The translations under genes and the position numbers were made by a program. Positions 19,645 to 28,510 of a stretch of DNA of 64,000 bases are shown here, in pieces. The stretch lies in contig NZ_MQUS01000006.1 of assembly GCF_001953885.1 (NCBI RefSeq), positions 1 through 64,000 of the forward strand, given 5' to 3'. Under the pieces are notes generated by a model that had not been told where the DNA came from, made no database searches, and saw nothing but the letters and a program-made list of their open reading frames with translations. Within the stretch, counting starts at the first letter, position 1. Each line of letters starts with the position of its first letter. The stretch comes from Streptomyces sp. IMTB 2501. Its GTDB lineage: Bacteria; Actinomycetota; Actinomycetes; Streptomycetales; Streptomycetaceae.

Positions 19645-20235
19645 ATGTCTCTCGTTCTTGACCCCGCCGCACAGGACCTGCTGTTCCGCGAGGCCCGTAC
19701 CGCGAACACCTTCACCGACGAGCCGGTGACCGACGAGCACGTCCAGGCGATCTACGACCTGGTCAAGTACGGCCCCACCGCCTTCAACCAGTCCCCGCTG
19801 CGCATCACCCTGGTCCGCTCCCCCGAGGCCCGTGAGCGTCTGGTGCGGCACATGGCCGAGGGCAACCAGGCCAAGACCTCCGCCGCCCCGCTGGTCGCGA
19901 TCCTCTCCGCGGACAACGAGTTCCACGAGGAGCTGCCGGCCCTCTTCCCGCACTTCCCGCAGGCCAAGGACGTGTTCTTCAGCGAGCGTCCGGCCCGTGA
20001 GGGCGCCGCCGCGCTGAACGCCGCCCTGCAGGCCGCGTACTTCATCATCGGCGTCCGCGCCGCCGGCCTCGCCGCCGGTCCGATGACCGGCCTCGACTTC
20101 GAGGGCGTCCGCAAGGAGTTCCTCGACGACGACCACTCCCCGCTGATGGTCGTCAACATCGGCCGGCCGGGCCCCGACGCCTGGTTCCCGCGCTCGCCGC
20201 GCCTGGCGTACGACGACGTCGTCACGACCGTCTGA
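19645..20235 (+). CDS. Nitroreductase-family FMN oxidoreductase, malonic semialdehyde reductase-like (RutE-like)
   Basis: A 196-residue protein of the nitroreductase fold. DEPVTDEHVQAIYDLVKYGPTAFNQSPLRI contains the FMN-phosphate-binding segment, GMAAGPMTG-like GLAAGPMTGLDFEGV is the second conserved loop, and VVNIGRPGPDAWFPRSPRL is the C-terminal family signature. Length and motifs match the RutE/malonic semialdehyde reductase branch, which reduces 3-oxopropanoate to 3-hydroxypropanoate. No pyrimidine-degradation (rut) genes lie nearby, so the true substrate is open. A promoter at 19548 and a terminator at 20252 make it a single-gene unit. Confidence 0.85.
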   Translation: MSLVLDPAAQDLLFREARTANTFTDEPVTDEHVQAIYDLVKYGPTAFNQSPLRITLVRSPEARERLVRHMAEGNQAKTSAAPLVAILSADNEFHEELPALFPHFPQAKDVFFSERPAREGAAALNAALQAAYFIIGVRAAGLAAGPMTGLDFEGVRKEFLDDDHSPLMVVNIGRPGPDAWFPRSPRLAYDDVVTTV

Positions 20236-20251
20236 GCCGTCCCCGCCGGAG

Positions 20252-20294
20252 ACACGACAGAGGCCCCCAGCACCGCCGGGGGCCTCTGTCGTGT
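20252..20294. terminator. Bidirectional terminator hairpin
   Basis: A perfect 17-bp inverted repeat, 20252-20268 against 20278-20294, with a 9-base loop sits between the convergent nitroreductase and DUF4245 genes. Confidence 0.85.
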
Positions 20295-20302
20295 GCGCGG
20301 GC

Positions 20303-20830
20303 TCACTGCGTCCTCAGCGCCGCCGCCATCTTCGTCAGGTCCGCGAAGGACGCGGTGCCGGCCACGACCGTGGTGGAGCCCTTCGCGCCCTCCAGGACGA
20401 GGGCGTCGTAGCGGCCACCCGTGTAGCGGGTCCAGGTGCGGCCGTCGATCGTCTCGGTCTGCTTCGTCGCCGACGAGCCCTGGCTGGCGTCATCGATGAA
20501 GGGGGACCGCTTCTGCGTGGACTGCTCGATCTGCACATACTGGCTGTCCGGGGTCTGGAAGCCCAGGTGCCAGCGGTCGCCGCTCTCGCCCTGGAAGCGC
20601 ACGGAGGTCGCCTTCCAGGTGCTCGGCAGGCCCTCGGGGGCGGCCACCGGGTAGCTCGCCGAGCGGCGGGCCGTGAGCAGTTCGACCCGGTAGTCGACCC
20701 GCTTGAGATCGGGAGCGTGATCGTCGTGCGGGATGGCGAGGAAGTAGACGACCACCGCCGCCATGCCGATCAGGGCCAGGGAGAGAACCATGTCCCGGGC
20801 CGTCTTCTGCTTGCCGTTCGAACCTGCCAC
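20303..20830 (-). CDS. DUF4245 membrane-anchored protein
   Basis: A 175-residue protein with a basic N-terminus, one signal-anchor helix (VLSLALIGMAAVVVYFLAI, about 15-33) and an extracytoplasmic domain. I recognise the actinobacterial DUF4245 family from YRVELLTARRSASYPVAAPEGLPSTWKATSVR and the final VVAGTASFADLTKMAAALR. The function is unknown; the position next to glpX is conserved in Streptomyces as far as I recall. It is divergent from glpX with about 127 bp between starts. Confidence 0.82.
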   Translation of the reverse strand: MAGSNGKQKTARDMVLSLALIGMAAVVVYFLAIPHDDHAPDLKRVDYRVELLTARRSASYPVAAPEGLPSTWKATSVRFQGESGDRWHLGFQTPDSQYVQIEQSTQKRSPFIDDASQGSSATKQTETIDGRTWTRYTGGRYDALVLEGAKGSTTVVAGTASFADLTKMAAALRTQ

Positions 20831-20957
20831 GCCCTCTATCGTCGCAGGTGCCCCAGGCGCTCATCCGTGGGGTCCCCTGCTCATTTTGTCTGCCTAACGA
20901 TAGAGTCAGGACCAATACCCTCATCCGGCCGTCGTCGTATCAGAAAGGTGCGCTCCG

Positions 20958-21992
20958 ATGACCGAAAATCATCATCTGCCGTCCGAGCTCGATGTTCCCT
21001 CCGAGGCTCCCGACCGCAACCTCGCCCTGGAGCTCGTCCGGGTGACCGAAGCCGCCGCCATGGCCGCGGGGCGCTGGGTGGGGCGCGGTGACAAGAACGG
21101 CGCCGACGGTGCCGCGGTGCGCGCCATGCGGACCCTCGTCTCCACCGTGTCGATGAACGGCGTCGTCGTCATCGGCGAGGGCGAGAAGGACGAGGCCCCG
21201 ATGCTCTTCAACGGGGAGCACGTGGGCGACGGCACCGGTCCGGAGGTCGACATCGCGGTCGACCCGATCGACGGCACCACGCTGACGGCCAAGGGCATGC
21301 CGAACGCGATCTCCGTCCTCGCCGCCGCCGAGCGGGGCGCCATGTTCGACCCGTCCGCCGTGTTCTACATGGACAAGCTGGTCACCGGCCCGGAAGCGGC
21401 CGACTTCGTCGACATCGACGCGCCCGTGGCCGTGAACATCCGGCGGATCGCCAAGGCCAAGAAGGCCATGCCGGAGGACGTCACCGTCGTCATCCTCGAC
21501 CGGCCGCGGCACGAGGGCCTGATCAAGGAGGTCCGGGATGCGGGTGCGCGCATCAAGCTGATCTCCGACGGCGACGTCGCCGGGTCGATCTACGCGCTGC
21601 GCGAGGGCACCGGGGTCGACCTGCTGCTCGGTGTCGGCGGCACCCCCGAGGGCATCATCTCGGCCTGCGCCGTGAAGTGCCTGGGCGGCACGATCCAGGG
21701 CAAGCTGTGGCCCAAGGACGACGTGGAGCGCCAGCGGGCCATCGACGCCGGGCATGATCTCGACCGGGTGCTCACCACGGATGACCTGGTCTCGGGTGAG
21801 AACGTGTTCTTCGTCGCGACCGGTATCACCGACGGCGAGCTGCTGCGCGGTGTCCAGTACCGGTCGGAGACGGCGCTGACCGAGTCGATCGTGATGCGGT
21901 CGAAGTCGGGGACGGTACGGAGGATCTACTCCGAGCACCGACTCAGCAAACTGCGGGCCTACAGCGCGGTCGACTTCGACCGGGCCAAGTAG
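20958..21992 (+). CDS. glpX: Class II fructose-1,6-bisphosphatase
   Basis: A gluconeogenic, Li-sensitive, metal-dependent phosphatase. The 344-residue protein has [36 protein letters not shown] and the metal/phosphate motif [12 protein letters not shown] characteristic of GlpX, plus [16 protein letters not shown]. It is the only recognisable FBPase gene in the window. ATG 20958 is preceded by AGAAAGG at 20941. It diverges from the DUF4245 gene; the Wbl gene lies convergent beyond the stop. Confidence 0.96.
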   Translation: MTENHHLPSELDVPSEAPDRNLALELVRVTEAAAMAAGRWVGRGDKNGADGAAVRAMRTLVSTVSMNGVVVIGEGEKDEAPMLFNGEHVGDGTGPEVDIAVDPIDGTTLTAKGMPNAISVLAAAERGAMFDPSAVFYMDKLVTGPEAADFVDIDAPVAVNIRRIAKAKKAMPEDVTVVILDRPRHEGLIKEVRDAGARIKLISDGDVAGSIYALREGTGVDLLLGVGGTPEGIISACAVKCLGGTIQGKLWPKDDVERQRAIDAGHDLDRVLTTDDLVSGENVFFVATGITDGELLRGVQYRSETALTESIVMRSKSGTVRRIYSEHRLSKLRAYSAVDFDRAK

Positions 21993-22125
21993 TTCCGGGG
22001 GCTGGTGGCGCCTGCTCGGAGGAGGCTGCGCGTCCGTCGGCGAGTGCCGGTCGTCCGTGGCCGGTCGCGCCCACGCAGCGGGAGCCGCATACCGGGCTCA
22101 GCCCCGCGCCCCTTTCAGCAGGAAA

Positions 22126-22149
22126 GCGCCCCCGGTGCGGCGGGGGCGC
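22126..22149. terminator. Terminator hairpin between glpX and the Wbl gene
   Basis: GCGCCCCCG at 22126-22134 pairs with CGGGGGCGC at 22141-22149 around a 6-base loop, 15 bp beyond the stop of the leftward Wbl gene. Confidence 0.6.
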
Positions 22150-22163
22150 CCCTCATCATCCGC

Positions 22164-22541
22164 TTATCCGGCTATGCGGTTCGCCGCTGTCGCCCTCGCC
22201 GCCTTCTTCAGTTCCATCTCGCGGCGGCGGCGCCTCGCCAGCACCACGCGGCGCTCCGCCGCCGTGAGGCCGCCCCAGACTCCGTACGGTTCGGGCTGGA
22301 GGAGGGCGTGTTCGCGGCATTCGACCATCACCGGGCAGCGGGCGCAGACGCGCTTGGCCGCTTCCTCGCGGGACAGCCGGGCGGCGGTCGGCTCTTTCGA
22401 GGGGGCGAAGAACAGGCCGGCCTCGTCGCGACGGCACACCGCCTCGGTGTGCCAGGGAGCGTCTTGATCCCTGTCTCGCGCTGGCATCCGCTGGGCCGGA
22501 ACGGCAGCGACCTGCAGGGACGAATGCGGCGGTTGCAGCAC
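22164..22541 (-). CDS. WhiB-like iron-sulfur transcription factor (WblI-like)
   Basis: A 125-residue Wbl protein. Four cysteines for a [4Fe-4S] cluster are present: AVCRRDE and the CARCPVMVEC block (C-x2-C-x5-C). GVWGG is the beta-turn used to contact the principal sigma factor, followed by an Arg/Lys-rich DNA-binding tail (RRRRREMELKKAARA). From its position next to glpX I suspect it corresponds to S. coelicolor WblI (from memory, not checked). Wbl proteins respond to redox state or NO and control development, antibiotic production or resistance. It is transcribed toward glpX. Confidence 0.9.
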   Translation of the reverse strand: MLQPPHSSLQVAAVPAQRMPARDRDQDAPWHTEAVCRRDEAGLFFAPSKEPTAARLSREEAAKRVCARCPVMVECREHALLQPEPYGVWGGLTAAERRVVLARRRRREMELKKAARATAANRIAG

Positions 22542-22715
22542 GGTCTACTCCTGACGACGGCTTCGCGAGCGAGAGACGATGCAGCAAGGCCTACCCGCTG
22601 TGCGCACGCCTATGCACAGCGTTCCGAACAGCAGGCGTACGGCGGCTCGTTCACGCCCCTGCCGCGATGACCGGGGTGGAGCGGAACCTTCCGGTCACCG
22701 GCGGATTCGCGACCG

Positions 22716-23450
22716 TCAACGGCCCAGGTGTTTGCGCATCTTCCGGTCGACCTTGTCCTGGACCCGCTCCAGCTTCCGGTCGACCTTGCTCTGCACCCGG
22801 TCCAGGATGTCCGCCACGCGCTTGCCGCGCTTGGGGCGCGCCTCGACATTGCCGAGCACGGCCCAGCCGTCGACGTAGACGACCGGCGCGTCGGATTCGA
22901 CCGAGTCCAGTGTGTCCACCTCGAAGTTGCCGAGGACACCGCCTCCGGTGCCGCGCAGCGACACGTTCTCCGGGACGCGGATCTGGACGTCGCCGAAGAC
23001 CGAGACGGCCTTGATCACCACCTGCTGGTACTCGAATATCGCCTCGCTGAGGTCGATCTCGACGCTGCCGAAGACCGAGTACGCGTGCAGCCGGCGGCCG
23101 GCGCGCCAGCGGCCCCGGCGCACCGCGCTGCTGAAGACGGCGACCACGTTGGCATCGGCCTCGGCCGGGATCGCGCCCGGGGCGGGGCGGGGCGGGACCG
23201 GCGTATAGGCGGGGGCGGCGGGGCCCTGGTGGGCGGCGGGCAGGTCCCGGATGAAGACCTCCAGCTCGCCCACTGTCTTGGCGTGCAGCACTCCTTCGAC
23301 GCGCTCGGCGTGCTCGTCGGCGGTCAGCCGGCCCTCGGCGAGGGCCTCGCGCAGGATGTCGGCGACCCGGTCGCGGTCGGCGTCCGAGGCGCGCAGTTCG
23401 GTGACGCCCGGTGCGGCGTCCTGGGTACGGGCGGGCTTCTGAAGGTCCAC
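22716..23450 (-). CDS. DUF1707 domain protein with LiaF-like C-terminal region
   Basis: A 244-residue soluble protein. Residues 18-70 (LRASDADRDRVADILREALAEGRLTADEHAERV) are the DUF1707 (SHOCT-like) helical domain common in Streptomyces. Residues 100-210 contain the repeated SVFGSVEIDLSEA, SVFGDVQIRVPEN, GVLGNFEVD and AVLGNVEAR strands typical of the LiaF/toastrack fold. The C-terminus (RVQSKVDRKLERVQDKVDRK) is a charged helix, probably coiled coil. Such proteins are linked to envelope stress sensing, but nothing specific can be said. GTG 23450 is the start. Confidence 0.82.
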   Translation of the reverse strand: MDLQKPARTQDAAPGVTELRASDADRDRVADILREALAEGRLTADEHAERVEGVLHAKTVGELEVFIRDLPAAHQGPAAPAYTPVPPRPAPGAIPAEADANVVAVFSSAVRRGRWRAGRRLHAYSVFGSVEIDLSEAIFEYQQVVIKAVSVFGDVQIRVPENVSLRGTGGGVLGNFEVDTLDSVESDAPVVYVDGWAVLGNVEARPKRGKRVADILDRVQSKVDRKLERVQDKVDRKMRKHLGR

Positions 23451-23617
23451 GACAGCAGCGTACCGAAACGCGATAGATCGCGACTAGGGGTGTGGAAAAC
23501 CGGGGCGTGTCGAACTGAGCCTTACCTCACAGGTTCCGTGTCGGTGGCAGGTTCTAGGCTGGTGAGGCCCGCCAGCGTCGGCGGGCGGCCGTCCGTCAGA
23601 GTGAGGAATGGGCTGAG

Positions 23618-25315
23618 ATGCCGAGTAGTTCCCCCCCGCCCCGCCCAGCGTTCGCGTACACCGACCTGCTCCCCCAGGGAGCGGACACCACCCCGTACCG
23701 GCTGGTGACGTCCGAGGGCGTCTCCACCGTCGAGGGCCCGGACGGGCGGACGTTCCTCAAGGTGGAGCCGGAGGCGCTGCGCAAGCTGGCCGAGGAGGCC
23801 ATCCACGACATCCAGCACTATCTGCGCCCGGCCCACCTCGCCCAGCTGCGCCGCATCATCGACGACCCGGAGGCGTCCGGCAACGACAAGTTCGTCGCCC
23901 TGGACCTGCTGAAGAACGCGAACATCGCGGCGGCCGGAGTGCTCCCGATGTGCCAGGACACCGGCACGGCGATCGTCATGGGCAAGCGCGGACAGAACGT
24001 GCTGACGCAGGGCCGCGACGAGGAGGCGCTGAGCCGCGGCATCTTCGACGCCTACACCGAGCTGAACCTGCGCTATTCGCAGATGGCTCCGCTCACCATG
24101 TGGGAGGAGAAGAACACCGGCTCCAACCTGCCGGCCCAGATCGAGCTGTACGCGACCGACGGCGGCGCCTACAAGTTCCTGTTCATGGCCAAGGGCGGCG
24201 GCAGCGCCAACAAGAGCTTCCTCTACCAGGAGACGAAGGCGGTCCTGAACGAGGCCTCCATGATGAAGTTCCTGGAGGAGAAGATCCGTTCGCTCGGTAC
24301 GGCCGCCTGCCCGCCGTACCACCTGGCGATCGTCGTCGGCGGCACGAGCGCCGAGTACGCGCTGAAGACCGCGAAGTACGCCTCCGCGCACTACCTGGAC
24401 GAGATCCCGTCCGAGGGCTCCCCGCTCGGCCACGGCTTCAGGGACAAGGAGCTGGAGGAGAAGGTCTTCGAGCTGACCCAGAAGATCGGCATCGGCGCGC
24501 AGTTCGGCGGCAAGTACTTCTGCCACGACGTCCGTGTGGTCCGGCTCCCCCGGCACGGCGCGTCCTGCCCGGTCGCCATCGCCGTCTCCTGCTCGGCCGA
24601 CCGACAGGCGGTCGCGAAGATCACGGCCGAGGGGGTCTTCCTGGAGCAGCTGGAGACCGACCCGGCGCGCTTCCTGCCGGAGACCACCGACGAGCACCTG
24701 GACGAATCCGGTGACGTCGTCAAGATCGACCTGAACCAGCCGATGGACACGGTCCTCGCCGAGCTGACCAAGTACCCGGTCAAGACCCGGCTGTCGCTCA
24801 CCGGCCCGCTGGTCGTCGCCCGTGACATCGCGCACGCGAAGATCAAGGAGCGGCTGGACGCGGGCGAGGAGATGCCGCAGTACCTGAAGGACCACCCGGT
24901 GTACTACGCCGGCCCGGCGAAGACCCCCGAGGGCTACGCCTCCGGTTCCTTCGGTCCTACGACGGCCGGCCGCATGGACTCCTACGTGGAGCAGTTCCAG
25001 GCCGCGGGCGGCTCCAAGGTGATGCTCGCCAAGGGCAACCGCAGCAAGCAGGTCACCGACGCGTGCGACGCGCACGGCGGCTTCTACCTCGGCTCCATCG
25101 GCGGCCCGGCCGCCCGCCTCGCCCAGGACTGCATCAAGAAGGTCGAGGTCCTGGAGTACGAGGAGCTGGGCATGGAGGCTGTCTGGAAGATCGAGGTCGA
25201 GGACTTCCCGGCGTTCATCGTGGTGGACGACAAGGGCAACGACTTCTTCACTTCACGGGAACCGGAGCAACCGACGTTCACCAGCATCCCCGTCCGGGGG
25301 CCCGGCCTCGGCTGA
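23618..25315 (+). CDS. Class I (iron-sulfur) fumarate hydratase
   Basis: A single-chain class I fumarase of 565 residues, interconverting fumarate and malate with an oxygen-sensitive [4Fe-4S] cluster. The alpha part includes [18 protein letters not shown] with a cluster cysteine, [26 protein letters not shown] and [18 protein letters not shown]. The beta part has [29 protein letters not shown] and [14 protein letters not shown] class II enzyme is encoded at 32647, so the organism carries both types within about 7 kb. A terminator follows directly. Confidence 0.95.
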   Translation: MPSSSPPPRPAFAYTDLLPQGADTTPYRLVTSEGVSTVEGPDGRTFLKVEPEALRKLAEEAIHDIQHYLRPAHLAQLRRIIDDPEASGNDKFVALDLLKNANIAAAGVLPMCQDTGTAIVMGKRGQNVLTQGRDEEALSRGIFDAYTELNLRYSQMAPLTMWEEKNTGSNLPAQIELYATDGGAYKFLFMAKGGGSANKSFLYQETKAVLNEASMMKFLEEKIRSLGTAACPPYHLAIVVGGTSAEYALKTAKYASAHYLDEIPSEGSPLGHGFRDKELEEKVFELTQKIGIGAQFGGKYFCHDVRVVRLPRHGASCPVAIAVSCSADRQAVAKITAEGVFLEQLETDPARFLPETTDEHLDESGDVVKIDLNQPMDTVLAELTKYPVKTRLSLTGPLVVARDIAHAKIKERLDAGEEMPQYLKDHPVYYAGPAKTPEGYASGSFGPTTAGRMDSYVEQFQAAGGSKVMLAKGNRSKQVTDACDAHGGFYLGSIGGPAARLAQDCIKKVEVLEYEELGMEAVWKIEVEDFPAFIVVDDKGNDFFTSREPEQPTFTSIPVRGPGLG

Positions 25316-25331
25316 CCCTACGGACCCCGCA

Positions 25332-25362
25332 CAGAGCCCCTAGCCCTCCGCCAGGGGCTCTG
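25332..25362 (+). terminator. Fumarase terminator hairpin
   Basis: CAGAGCCCCT at 25332-25341 pairs with AGGGGCTCTG at 25353-25362 around an 11-base loop, 17 bp after the class I fumarase stop. Confidence 0.75.
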
Positions 25363-25405
25363 CCCGTTCCGGGGGCGTTGCACGGCCGGGCCGCCGCACC
25401 CGGAT

Positions 25406-25424
25406 CGGAAGCGCTTCGGAAGCG
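25406..25424 (+). promoter_or_regulatory. Direct repeat CGGAAGCG with 11-bp period, candidate SARP operator
   Basis: CGGAAGCG occurs at 25406-25413 and again at 25417-25424, one helical turn apart, about 100 bp upstream of the three-gene TIR operon. SARP regulators bind short direct repeats with 11-bp or 22-bp spacing, and a SARP-Macro protein is encoded at 29537. The same bases also contain the palindrome GAAGCGCTTC, so a dimeric repressor is an alternative. No convincing -10 was found at the usual distance. Confidence 0.35.
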
Positions 25425-25524
25425 GGGAAAGCAGCTCCAGTCCGGCGGTTGTCGGGCAAGGTATCTGCGTTCGTACCAAAGAGACGAGCGAGACCCGGCG
25501 GTCTGCCGGGAGCTGCGAGGACCC

Positions 25525-26178
25525 ATGAACCACACCTACAGGCCGCTGAGCCTGTTACCCGCCGCCGGCCAGGAGCGGACGTACGCGCTGATCATCGCCG
25601 GTGTCCCGCTACTGCTGATCCTGCTGACCGCCTTCCTGCCCCGACTGGCCTCGGACAGCGGCGGCTCCGCGAGCACCGCCGTGGACGGTCGGGGCGGCTA
25701 CTCGTACCAGCCGCCGTCCTACGAGCCCTCCCTCCAGCCCTCCTACGAGCCCTCCTCCACGGCGCCGGTGACGCCGGACCTCTCCACGGTGCCCAACTCC
25801 GGCACCGGCACCACCACCGGCCTCTCCCCGAGCCCGGCCGGCACCGAGGACACGACGGGCACGCCCGGTGCGGCGGGCACGGCGGCTGCGGACGGCCCCG
25901 GCGCGACGGTCACCAAGTACTTCGAGGCCATCAACAGCCGTGATTTCCAGACCGCCTGGGACCTCGGCGGCAAGAACCTCGACTCGTCGTACTCCGCCTT
26001 CGTCTCGGGCTTCGAGGGCACCGAACGGGACGACCTCACGGTCGGCTCCGTCGACGGCACGACCGTCTCGGTGAGCCTCGTCGCCACACAGACGGACGGC
26101 ACGCGGAAGTCGTACAGCGGCCGGTACACGGTGGTGGCCGGGGTCATCACCGGCGCCTCCATCACCCCTGCCGGCTGA
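25525..26178 (+). CDS. Membrane-anchored protein with NTF2-like C-terminal domain, first gene of the TIR operon
   Basis: A 217-residue protein. An N-terminal helix (YALIIAGVPLLLILLTAFLP, about 20-39) is followed by a Ser/Thr/Pro/Gly-rich linker (45-125) with the repeat SYEPS, then a compact domain (128-217) starting VTKYFEAINSRDFQTAWDLGG and containing a YSGRYTVV strand, which fits the NTF2-like/DUF4878 layout. I do not recognise a specific family or function. Topology suggests the domain lies outside the cytoplasm. Only 21 bp and a weak ribosome site separate it from the next gene, so it is co-transcribed with the motif-bearing membrane protein and the TIR gene and may be a sensor or accessory subunit. 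Confidence 0.65.
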   Translation: MNHTYRPLSLLPAAGQERTYALIIAGVPLLLILLTAFLPRLASDSGGSASTAVDGRGGYSYQPPSYEPSLQPSYEPSSTAPVTPDLSTVPNSGTGTTTGLSPSPAGTEDTTGTPGAAGTAAADGPGATVTKYFEAINSRDFQTAWDLGGKNLDSSYSAFVSGFEGTERDDLTVGSVDGTTVSVSLVATQTDGTRKSYSGRYTVVAGVITGASITPAG

Positions 26179-26199
26179 GCAGAGCGGAGCAACGAAGAC

Positions 26200-27789
26200 A
26201 TGGCCAGTGACATCCTTTCCCCCTCCGCTCCGCCGCCGGAGCCGACCGGGTCCGCCCCGGGCCGCCCGGCCGGGGACGCCACGAGCAACGCGACCCGGCT
26301 GCTGTGCGCCGGCACCTATCTCGACCCGGTCTACCGGGCCACCGTCATCCGCGAACTGCTGACCCACCGCTTCCGGGTGGTGGCGCCGTCGTACGGCTAC
26401 GACGCGGTGCCCGTGCTCGCGCACGCCCTGGCGGCGCGCCGGCTGCACCGCGCCCGGCTGGCCGTCCTCGGCGCGGGCCTCGTCCTCACGGTCGTCCTCA
26501 TGGGCGCCGGCGTCCTCGACCCGGCCGCCGGGTGGCTGACGGCGCTGTGGCTGGTCTGGGTCACCGCGTATCTGCGCCGAGTCGTCACCCTGCAGACCCT
26601 GATGACCCGGCTGCGCCGCCGTACCGACCCGGCGAGCCCCACGAGCGGCTTCGACGGCGCCTACCCCGAGCACCCCCGGCTGACGGCCGAACTCGTGGCC
26701 AAGATCGACCGGGAGCAGCTGGCCGACGGCAGTCTGATCCGCTACGGCGGCTACAAACCGTTCGTCGGCGCGGGCGAGCCGGTGCGGCGGTGGTCCACCG
26801 CCGAGCTGCTGATCGGGGCGCCGGCCCCCGTGTACGAGCAGCACCAGCACTTCCCGGGCGAGCCCCCGGCGGCCGCCGCGGGCGGCCAGGAGCCGAGGCG
26901 GAAGGAGGTCGTCGCCTTCACCGCCGACGAGATCACCGCCTATGTCGCCGACCGCATGAGCGCGGACCTGCGTGACCGGGCCCGGCAGCCGGCGCGGATC
27001 GACGGACTCGCCGTCGAGCGCAGCACGTTCACCACGGCCGTCACGACCCGGCTCGGGGTGTGGGAGCCGGCCCGGGACAAGCGGGACGGCCACTGGGAGG
27101 ACGGCTACGACTCACCACGCGCCTACCTGTGCGTGCGGGTGGGCACGTGGAACCAGGAGCTGGTGACCACGGCGTTCGTCGGCTTCGACCTCAAGGGCAA
27201 CACCCTGCACACCGAGTTCTACTCGTATGTGCTGGCGCCGATCCAGGCGAGCTTCCATCTGGTGGACCGGCTGCCCGCCGCACTGAACGGCCGGCTGCTG
27301 CTCAAGGTCGCGTGGCACACCCTGCGCAGTACTCCCGGGGCCGCGCTGCGCCCCGTCCTCGGCCGGCTGCGCTCCTGGCTGCCCGGCCTGCTGCCCTGGC
27401 GGTGGGGCAAGGTCCGCGTCATGGTGCTGCAGCCGCCCGACACCAGCGAGTTCCGCCTCGGCCGCTACGCGGACACCGTGCTGAACCGTGGGGCGCTCAC
27501 CAGCATCCGCGAGATGGCGACCAGCGACGACTTCCACGTCTTCTTCCAGGAGACGGACACGATCAAGTACACGCAGATCGTGGAGCGCCAGCTGCTGCAG
27601 GTCATCCGTGACTTCCTGTACGAGCACAACGTGGACGTGGCGGAGCACGAGGCCCGCCAGACGAACATCCTCAACTCCTATGGAAACAACAACAACTTCG
27701 TGAACAACAACAACGGCGGCAACGTCAACTCCGGGCCGCAGCACTTCCATCACGGTCCCGAGGGCGGGCAGGGGGCGGGAACCTCATGA
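26200..27789 (+). CDS. Two-TM membrane protein with C-terminal Asn/Gly-rich amyloid-signalling-like motif
   Basis: A 529-residue protein of no characterised family that I can name. After a disordered Pro/Gly-rich N-terminus (1-30) comes a small domain containing CAGTYLDPVYRATVIREL and VVAPSYGYD. A TM hairpin (about 87-104 and 108-127) and a long, mostly polar region with an aromatic-rich core (near 300-370) follow. Residues 495-520 contain NFVNNNNGGNVNSG then PQHFHHG, which recurs almost unchanged at the start of the TIR protein. Shared terminal motifs in neighbouring genes are the hallmark of bacterial amyloid signalling pairs, in which one partner templates assembly of the other. The stop overlaps the TIR start codon (ATGA). 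The protein is a candidate receptor or membrane platform. Confidence 0.75.
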   Translation: MASDILSPSAPPPEPTGSAPGRPAGDATSNATRLLCAGTYLDPVYRATVIRELLTHRFRVVAPSYGYDAVPVLAHALAARRLHRARLAVLGAGLVLTVVLMGAGVLDPAAGWLTALWLVWVTAYLRRVVTLQTLMTRLRRRTDPASPTSGFDGAYPEHPRLTAELVAKIDREQLADGSLIRYGGYKPFVGAGEPVRRWSTAELLIGAPAPVYEQHQHFPGEPPAAAAGGQEPRRKEVVAFTADEITAYVADRMSADLRDRARQPARIDGLAVERSTFTTAVTTRLGVWEPARDKRDGHWEDGYDSPRAYLCVRVGTWNQELVTTAFVGFDLKGNTLHTEFYSYVLAPIQASFHLVDRLPAALNGRLLLKVAWHTLRSTPGAALRPVLGRLRSWLPGLLPWRWGKVRVMVLQPPDTSEFRLGRYADTVLNRGALTSIREMATSDDFHVFFQETDTIKYTQIVERQLLQVIRDFLYEHNVDVAEHEARQTNILNSYGNNNNFVNNNNGGNVNSGPQHFHHGPEGGQGAGTS

Positions 27790-27856
27790 GCAACAGTCCC
27801 GGCTTGGGGCACCACAGCAACTACGTGAACAACAACAACGGCGGCAACGTCAACTC
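27699..27856 (+). repeat. 33-bp direct repeat encoding the shared Asn/Gly motif
   Basis: Bases 27699-27731 and 27824-27856 are identical over 33 bp, 125 bp apart. The first copy encodes the C-terminal motif of the membrane protein and the second the N-terminal motif of the TIR protein; both read in frame as VNNNNGGNVNS. Identity extends through wobble positions, so the copies are recently duplicated or gene-converted, or are under constraint at the DNA level as well. Confidence 0.9.
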
Positions 27857-28505
27857 GGGGACACAGACATTCCACGGCGGCACGGCCGCGGCCGCCGCTC
27901 CGGCCGCCCCGGCGCAGGGCGGCCCCGGTGCCGGTCCGTCCCCGGACCGCAGCCGCAACGTCTTCGTCGTCCACGGACGGGACGAGGAGGCGCGGCTCAA
28001 GGTGTTCGACCTGCTGCGTCTGCTCGATCTACGGCCGCTGGAGTGGGAGGACCTGGTCAGAGCGACCGGCAAGACGGCGCCGTTCCTCGGCGAGGTCATC
28101 GCGCAGGCCCCCGCGCAGGCCCAGGCGGCGCTGGTGCTGCTCACACCGGACGACATCGTCCAGCTGCACCCGGATCTTCGGGGCCCGAGCGAGCCGCCGT
28201 TCGAGAGCGAGCCGACCGGGCAGCCCCGGCCGAACGTGCTGATCGAACTGGGCATGCTGCTGATGGCCTACCCGGAGCGCACGCTGCTGGTGGAGATCGG
28301 CGCGCTGCGTCAGATCTCCGACATCGGGGGCATGAACGTCATCCGGTTCGACGGCTCGGCGACCGCTCTGGGCAAGATCGTCGAACGGCTGAAGCTGGCC
28401 GGTTGCCGGGTCAACGACACCGGCTCGGACTGGCGCCAGACCTGGCCGTACCGCCATCTGTCGGCGTACGCCCGCTCCGGGCGGGCGGCGCCGCCGGCCC
28501 GCTGA
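27786..28505 (+). CDS. TIR-family protein (CAP12/Pycsar-type) with N-terminal amyloid-like motif
   Basis: A 239-residue protein. Residues 11-31 carry SNYVNNNNGGNVNSG then TQTFHGG, the motif shared with the upstream gene. An Ala/Pro/Gly linker (33-57) leads to a TIR-like domain of the CAP12/Pycsar effector type (58-210): RNVFVVHGRDEEARLKVF, EWEDLVRATGKTAPFLGEVI, ALVLLTPDD, then PRPNVLIELGMLL with the expected catalytic Glu154 of NAD-cleaving TIRs, and SDIGGMNVIRF. Relatives degrade NAD+ when assembled into filaments or make ADP-ribose signals. I infer that the N-terminal motif drives assembly after contact with the membrane partner. The gene overlaps its neighbour by four bases and ends in a strong terminator. 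Confidence 0.88.
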   Translation: MSNSPGLGHHSNYVNNNNGGNVNSGTQTFHGGTAAAAAPAAPAQGGPGAGPSPDRSRNVFVVHGRDEEARLKVFDLLRLLDLRPLEWEDLVRATGKTAPFLGEVIAQAPAQAQAALVLLTPDDIVQLHPDLRGPSEPPFESEPTGQPRPNVLIELGMLLMAYPERTLLVEIGALRQISDIGGMNVIRFDGSATALGKIVERLKLAGCRVNDTGSDWRQTWPYRHLSAYARSGRAAPPAR

Positions 28506-28510
28506 GACCG

